A DNA stretch of 34,936 nucleotides from Clostridiales bacterium. GTDB taxonomy: Bacteria > Bacillota > Clostridia > Oscillospirales > Oscillospiraceae. The stretch covers positions 1 through 34,936 of the forward strand of contig JALEZN010000061.1 of the NCBI GenBank assembly GCA_022772585.1. The letters are read 5' to 3'. The position numbers were made by a program, and so were the translations under genes. The first letter of the stretch is position 1. Each line of letters begins with the position of its first letter. The notes below the pieces were generated by a model, which did not search any database, was not told where the DNA came from, and saw only the letters and a program-made list of their open reading frames with translations. Positions 33,122-34,936 of the stretch are shown here, piece after piece.

Positions 33122-33229
33122 ATCTTCGGGGCAGGGTGTGATTCCCGATTGGCGGTAAAGTCCGCAAGCGCTGAGCGCATGATTTGGTGTAATTCCAAAA
33201 CCAACAGTATAGTCTGGATGAGAGAAGAT
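33122..33229 (+). ncRNA. FMN riboswitch (RFN element)
   Basis: The conserved RFN pattern is present in order: closing stem ATCTTC (33122) with GAAGAT at the end (33229), GGGGCAGGGTG, ATTCCCGA, GGCGGTAA with CCGC, TTGGTGTAATTCCAAAACC, and AGTCTGGATGAGAGAAG. FMN binding would reduce expression of the downstream genes. It stands before a RibU-type transporter and a riboflavin kinase fusion, exactly the expected target genes. Confidence 0.96.
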
Positions 33230-33240
33230 GGAGCGGGGTA

Positions 33241-33313
33241 TGACGGCTTTTGCCGCCGTCACAGAATCCGGCCCTTTTCGCACGGCGTCTGGAAGGTATT
33301 CCTTTCAGACGCC
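33241..33313 (+). promoter_or_regulatory. Expression platform of the FMN riboswitch
   Basis: Two hairpins follow the aptamer: TGACGGC/GCCGTCA (33241-33247, 33255-33261) and GGCGTCTG/CAGACGCC (33284-33291, 33306-33313) with inner pairs AAGG/CCTT. The second is followed by GATCTTT, a weak T-run, and ends 15 bases before the GGAGGG site of ribU. It may terminate or otherwise limit translation; which applies cannot be decided. Confidence 0.55.
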
Positions 33314-33341
33314 GATCTTTATGCTGCGGAGGGAACGGAAC

Positions 33342-33890
33342 ATGAACACAAAAGCACGGAGAATAACAACACTTGCCATGCTGTGTGCGCTGGCCTATGT
33401 GATGACGGCGGTGGGGCGTATCCCGGTTGTGTTATTTTTGAAATATGACCCCAAAGATGCGGTCATTGCACTGGCGGGCATGATCTGGGGGCCTCTGACC
33501 GCCTGTGCCGTCTGTGTGGTTACGGCCGTTATGGAGATGCTGTCGCTGAGCGAGACCGGAATCATCGGGTGTATGATGAACATTGTCTCCTCCTGCTCCT
33601 TTGCCTGCACAGCGGCGGTGCTCTATCAAAGAAGACCTGCCCGGTCCGGCGCAGCCGCCGCACTGACGGCCGGGAGTCTTGTAATGACGGCCATGATGCT
33701 GCTGTGGAACTATCTGGTCACTCCACTCTACCTGGGCTATCCCAGACAGGCGGTGGCGGGGCTGCTGCTGCCGGTCTTTCTGCCGTTCAATCTGCTGAAA
33801 GGAGGGCTCAATGCGGGGATCGCGTTCCTGCTCTACAGGCCTGTGACAGCGGCACTGAGGAAAAGCGGCCTTGCCGGCGGGCGTCGGTAA
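33342..33890 (+). CDS. ribU: Riboflavin transporter substrate-binding subunit, RibU family (ECF S component)
   Basis: Membrane S component that captures riboflavin and works with the shared EcfA-EcfA'-EcfT module, which is not in this window. 182 residues with about six membrane segments. The RibU marks are visible: basic N-terminus, FLKYDPKDAV near residues 31-40, and the C-terminal GLNAGIAFLLYRPV. An FMN riboswitch precedes it, as for most RibU genes. The ATG at 33342 follows GGAGGG by 8 bases; upstream in-frame ATGs (33228, 33321) lie before this site and are not needed. The downstream kinase fusion starts 13 bases after the stop and is very likely cotranscribed. Confidence 0.93.
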   Translation: MNTKARRITTLAMLCALAYVMTAVGRIPVVLFLKYDPKDAVIALAGMIWGPLTACAVCVVTAVMEMLSLSETGIIGCMMNIVSSCSFACTAAVLYQRRPARSGAAAALTAGSLVMTAMMLLWNYLVTPLYLGYPRQAVAGLLLPVFLPFNLLKGGLNAGIAFLLYRPVTAALRKSGLAGGRR

Positions 33891-33903
33891 ATAGGTGGCA
33901 GAG

Positions 33904-34641
33904 ATGGAAGAAAAAGTGCACAGCGCTGTTTGCAGGCTGACAGGGACTGTGATACACGGACGGGGGATCGGAAAGCTGGTGGGTATGCCGACCGCCGATC
34001 TGCAGGTCAGCCGAAACGACGCGCTGCCGGATGCCGGGGCTTACATTGCGGCGGTTCGTGTGGATGGAGAAACATACTATGGCGTGACCCATATCGGTCC
34101 AAGCCCGACGATAGACAGTGGAACGGAACCGTCGGTGGAAACACATCTGTTCCGCTGGAGAGGCGATCTGTACGGCCGTGTGCTGGAGGTAGAGCTGTAT
34201 GAAAGGCTCCGCGGCCCCCAAAAATTTGAGCATTTGTCCGCGCTGCTGCAGCAGATCAGGCGGGACTGCCTGATAGCGCGGGAATACTGGGGGATCAGAG
34301 AGGAGAGCCCCGGACTGGTCATGGATCTCAAAAAACACCAGACAAAAATAGGAGAATGGGAAATACCCTTGTCCGCAAAGGAATTCGATGTATTATACTT
34401 ACTGTATTCGGAACCGGAAACCCTTTTTACGAAGGAACAGATTTACGAAAGAGTCTGGCATGAGCCGGCAAATCATTTTTGCCATGCGGTGGAGAATACG
34501 GTATTTCAAATCAGAAAAAAGTTGAAAAGATATGCGCCGGACCTGGTATTTATAAAAACTGTGGTTGGATATGGGTACCGGTTCGGCCCGGAGAAGGGGA
34601 GAGAGACACCGGAACTACAGCAAAACGCCCGCCTGTCCTGA
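33904..34641 (+). CDS. Riboflavin kinase fused to an OmpR/PhoB-type winged-helix domain
   Basis: A 245-residue two-domain protein. Residues about 8-125 form a riboflavin kinase domain (as in the C-terminal half of RibF): GTVIHGRGIGKLVGMPTADL (14-33), LPDAGAYIAAV (41-51), THIGPSPT, catalytic Glu79 in VETHLF, GDLYG and KFEHLSALLQQIRRD. The Mg/ATP motif is PTAD, not the usual PTAN. Residues about 146-227 form an OmpR/PhoB-type DNA-binding domain: LSAKEFDVLYLL, FTKEQIYERVW, VFQIRKKLK and TVVGYGYRF. No FAD synthetase part. The ATG at 33904 has AGGTGG 5 bases upstream. It stands right after riboswitch-controlled ribU. I infer a kinase-regulator that senses riboflavin or FMN and controls transcription; activity as enzyme is not proven. 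Confidence 0.88.
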   Translation: MEEKVHSAVCRLTGTVIHGRGIGKLVGMPTADLQVSRNDALPDAGAYIAAVRVDGETYYGVTHIGPSPTIDSGTEPSVETHLFRWRGDLYGRVLEVELYERLRGPQKFEHLSALLQQIRRDCLIAREYWGIREESPGLVMDLKKHQTKIGEWEIPLSAKEFDVLYLLYSEPETLFTKEQIYERVWHEPANHFCHAVENTVFQIRKKLKRYAPDLVFIKTVVGYGYRFGPEKGRETPELQQNARLS

Positions 34642-34661
34642 GTCTCAGGACAGGCGGGCGT
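34625..34661. terminator. Shared terminator between the kinase fusion and ilvC
   Basis: Perfect 17-base inverted repeat (34625-34641, 34645-34661), loop of 3. On the minus strand TTTT follows, so it chiefly ends the ilvC transcript; on the plus strand it overlaps the TGA stop of the kinase fusion and has only a weak T-run. Confidence 0.85.
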
Positions 34662-34683
34662 TCACGGTCTGATCTGACGATTT

Positions 34684-34936
34684 TTAGTTGGAAGCGGTGT
34701 CCAGGTCCTTGTCGCCGCCCCAGATCATGTTCTTGCGCAGCTCCTCGCCCACGATCTCCATCTGGTGCTTAGCCAGGTTGGCGCGCTTGGAGTTGAAGAA
34801 GGTGCGGCCGTTCTTGTTCTCGGCGATCCACTTGCCGGCGAAGGTGCCGTCCTGAATATCGTTCAGAACAGCCTTCATGTTCTTCTTGGTCTCCTCATAG
34901 GGCAGGACACGGGGACCGGAGACATACTCGCCGTAC
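34684..34936 (-). CDS. ilvC: Ketol-acid reductoisomerase, C-terminal part (cut by window edge)
   Basis: Catalyses the second step of valine and isoleucine synthesis (acetolactate to dihydroxyisovalerate, NADPH- and Mg-dependent). Only about 83 C-terminal residues are in the window. They match the knotted helical domain of class I enzymes: [31 protein letters not shown], and [16 protein letters not shown] near the end. The rest of the gene lies beyond base 34936. It ends at a T-tract terminator shared with the kinase fusion. Confidence 0.93.
   Translation of the reverse strand, partial: YGEYVSGPRVLPYEETKKNMKAVLNDIQDGTFAGKWIAENKNGRTFFNSKRANLAKHQMEIVGEELRKNMIWGGDKDLDTASN

Noticed and set aside
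34479..34772. Short plus-strand frame over the end of the kinase fusion and ilvC
   Set aside because: Out-of-frame shadow crossing a terminator and running antisense to ilvC.

Overview
The window looks like a chromosomal segment from a GC-rich anaerobic Firmicute, most likely a gut clostridium of the Oscillospiraceae (Flavonifractor / Intestinimonas-like). The reasons are AGGAGG-type ribosome binding sites with good sigma-A promoters, SLH-domain surface proteins, XpaC/TelA genes, a Lac-family PTS, an FMN riboswitch in front of a RibU-type ECF transporter, and GC-rich genes separated by AT-rich promoter regions. The genus is inference. No rRNA, tRNA, CRISPR array, transposase or phage gene was seen.

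Layout. 1-1.9 kb: minus-strand start of rpe (cut by the window edge) and ilvA. 1.9-5.3 kb: xpaC, telA and a TPM-domain membrane protein, with a 173-base structured insert between 35-base direct repeats at the end of telA. 5.4-8.0 kb: two tandem DUF975 membrane proteins converging on a DUF4234/DUF2752 pair. 8.1-10.7 kb: ilvD divergent from a GntR/FCD regulator, with repeated operator-like sites between them, then a 74-residue small protein. 11.3-20.9 kb: a three-gene secreted-protein operon on the minus strand, made of an SLH anchor protein and two giant paralogues of 1159 and 1569 residues. 21.2-33.0 kb: a long plus-strand sugar locus. 33.0-34.6 kb: FMN riboswitch, ribU and a riboflavin kinase fused to an OmpR-type DNA-binding domain. 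The end of ilvC (minus) closes the window.

How the genes work together. The sugar locus carries a whole phosphorelay: a PRD-type activator, Enzyme I, HPr, then IIA, IIB and IIC of the Lac/cellobiose family. It continues with an RDD membrane protein, a BadF-type sugar kinase, a GH4 enzyme, a GH170 (MupG-like) 6-phosphoglycosidase, a sugar nucleotidyltransferase with a left-handed beta-helix, and a SIS-domain protein. This reads as uptake and breakdown of an amino-sugar disaccharide, possibly from peptidoglycan or host glycans. Two features are odd: its HPr has Asn where the regulatory Ser46 should be, and its GH4 protein lacks about 130 internal residues that include the metal-binding Cys. The branched-chain amino acid genes ilvA, ilvD and ilvC are scattered as separate minus-strand units.

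The candidates most worth following are the riboflavin kinase / winged-helix fusion next to its riboswitch-controlled transporter, the SLH plus giant-protein operon in which beta-propeller blades are distributed over three polypeptides, and the dedicated amino-sugar PTS with an apparently Ser46-independent HPr.
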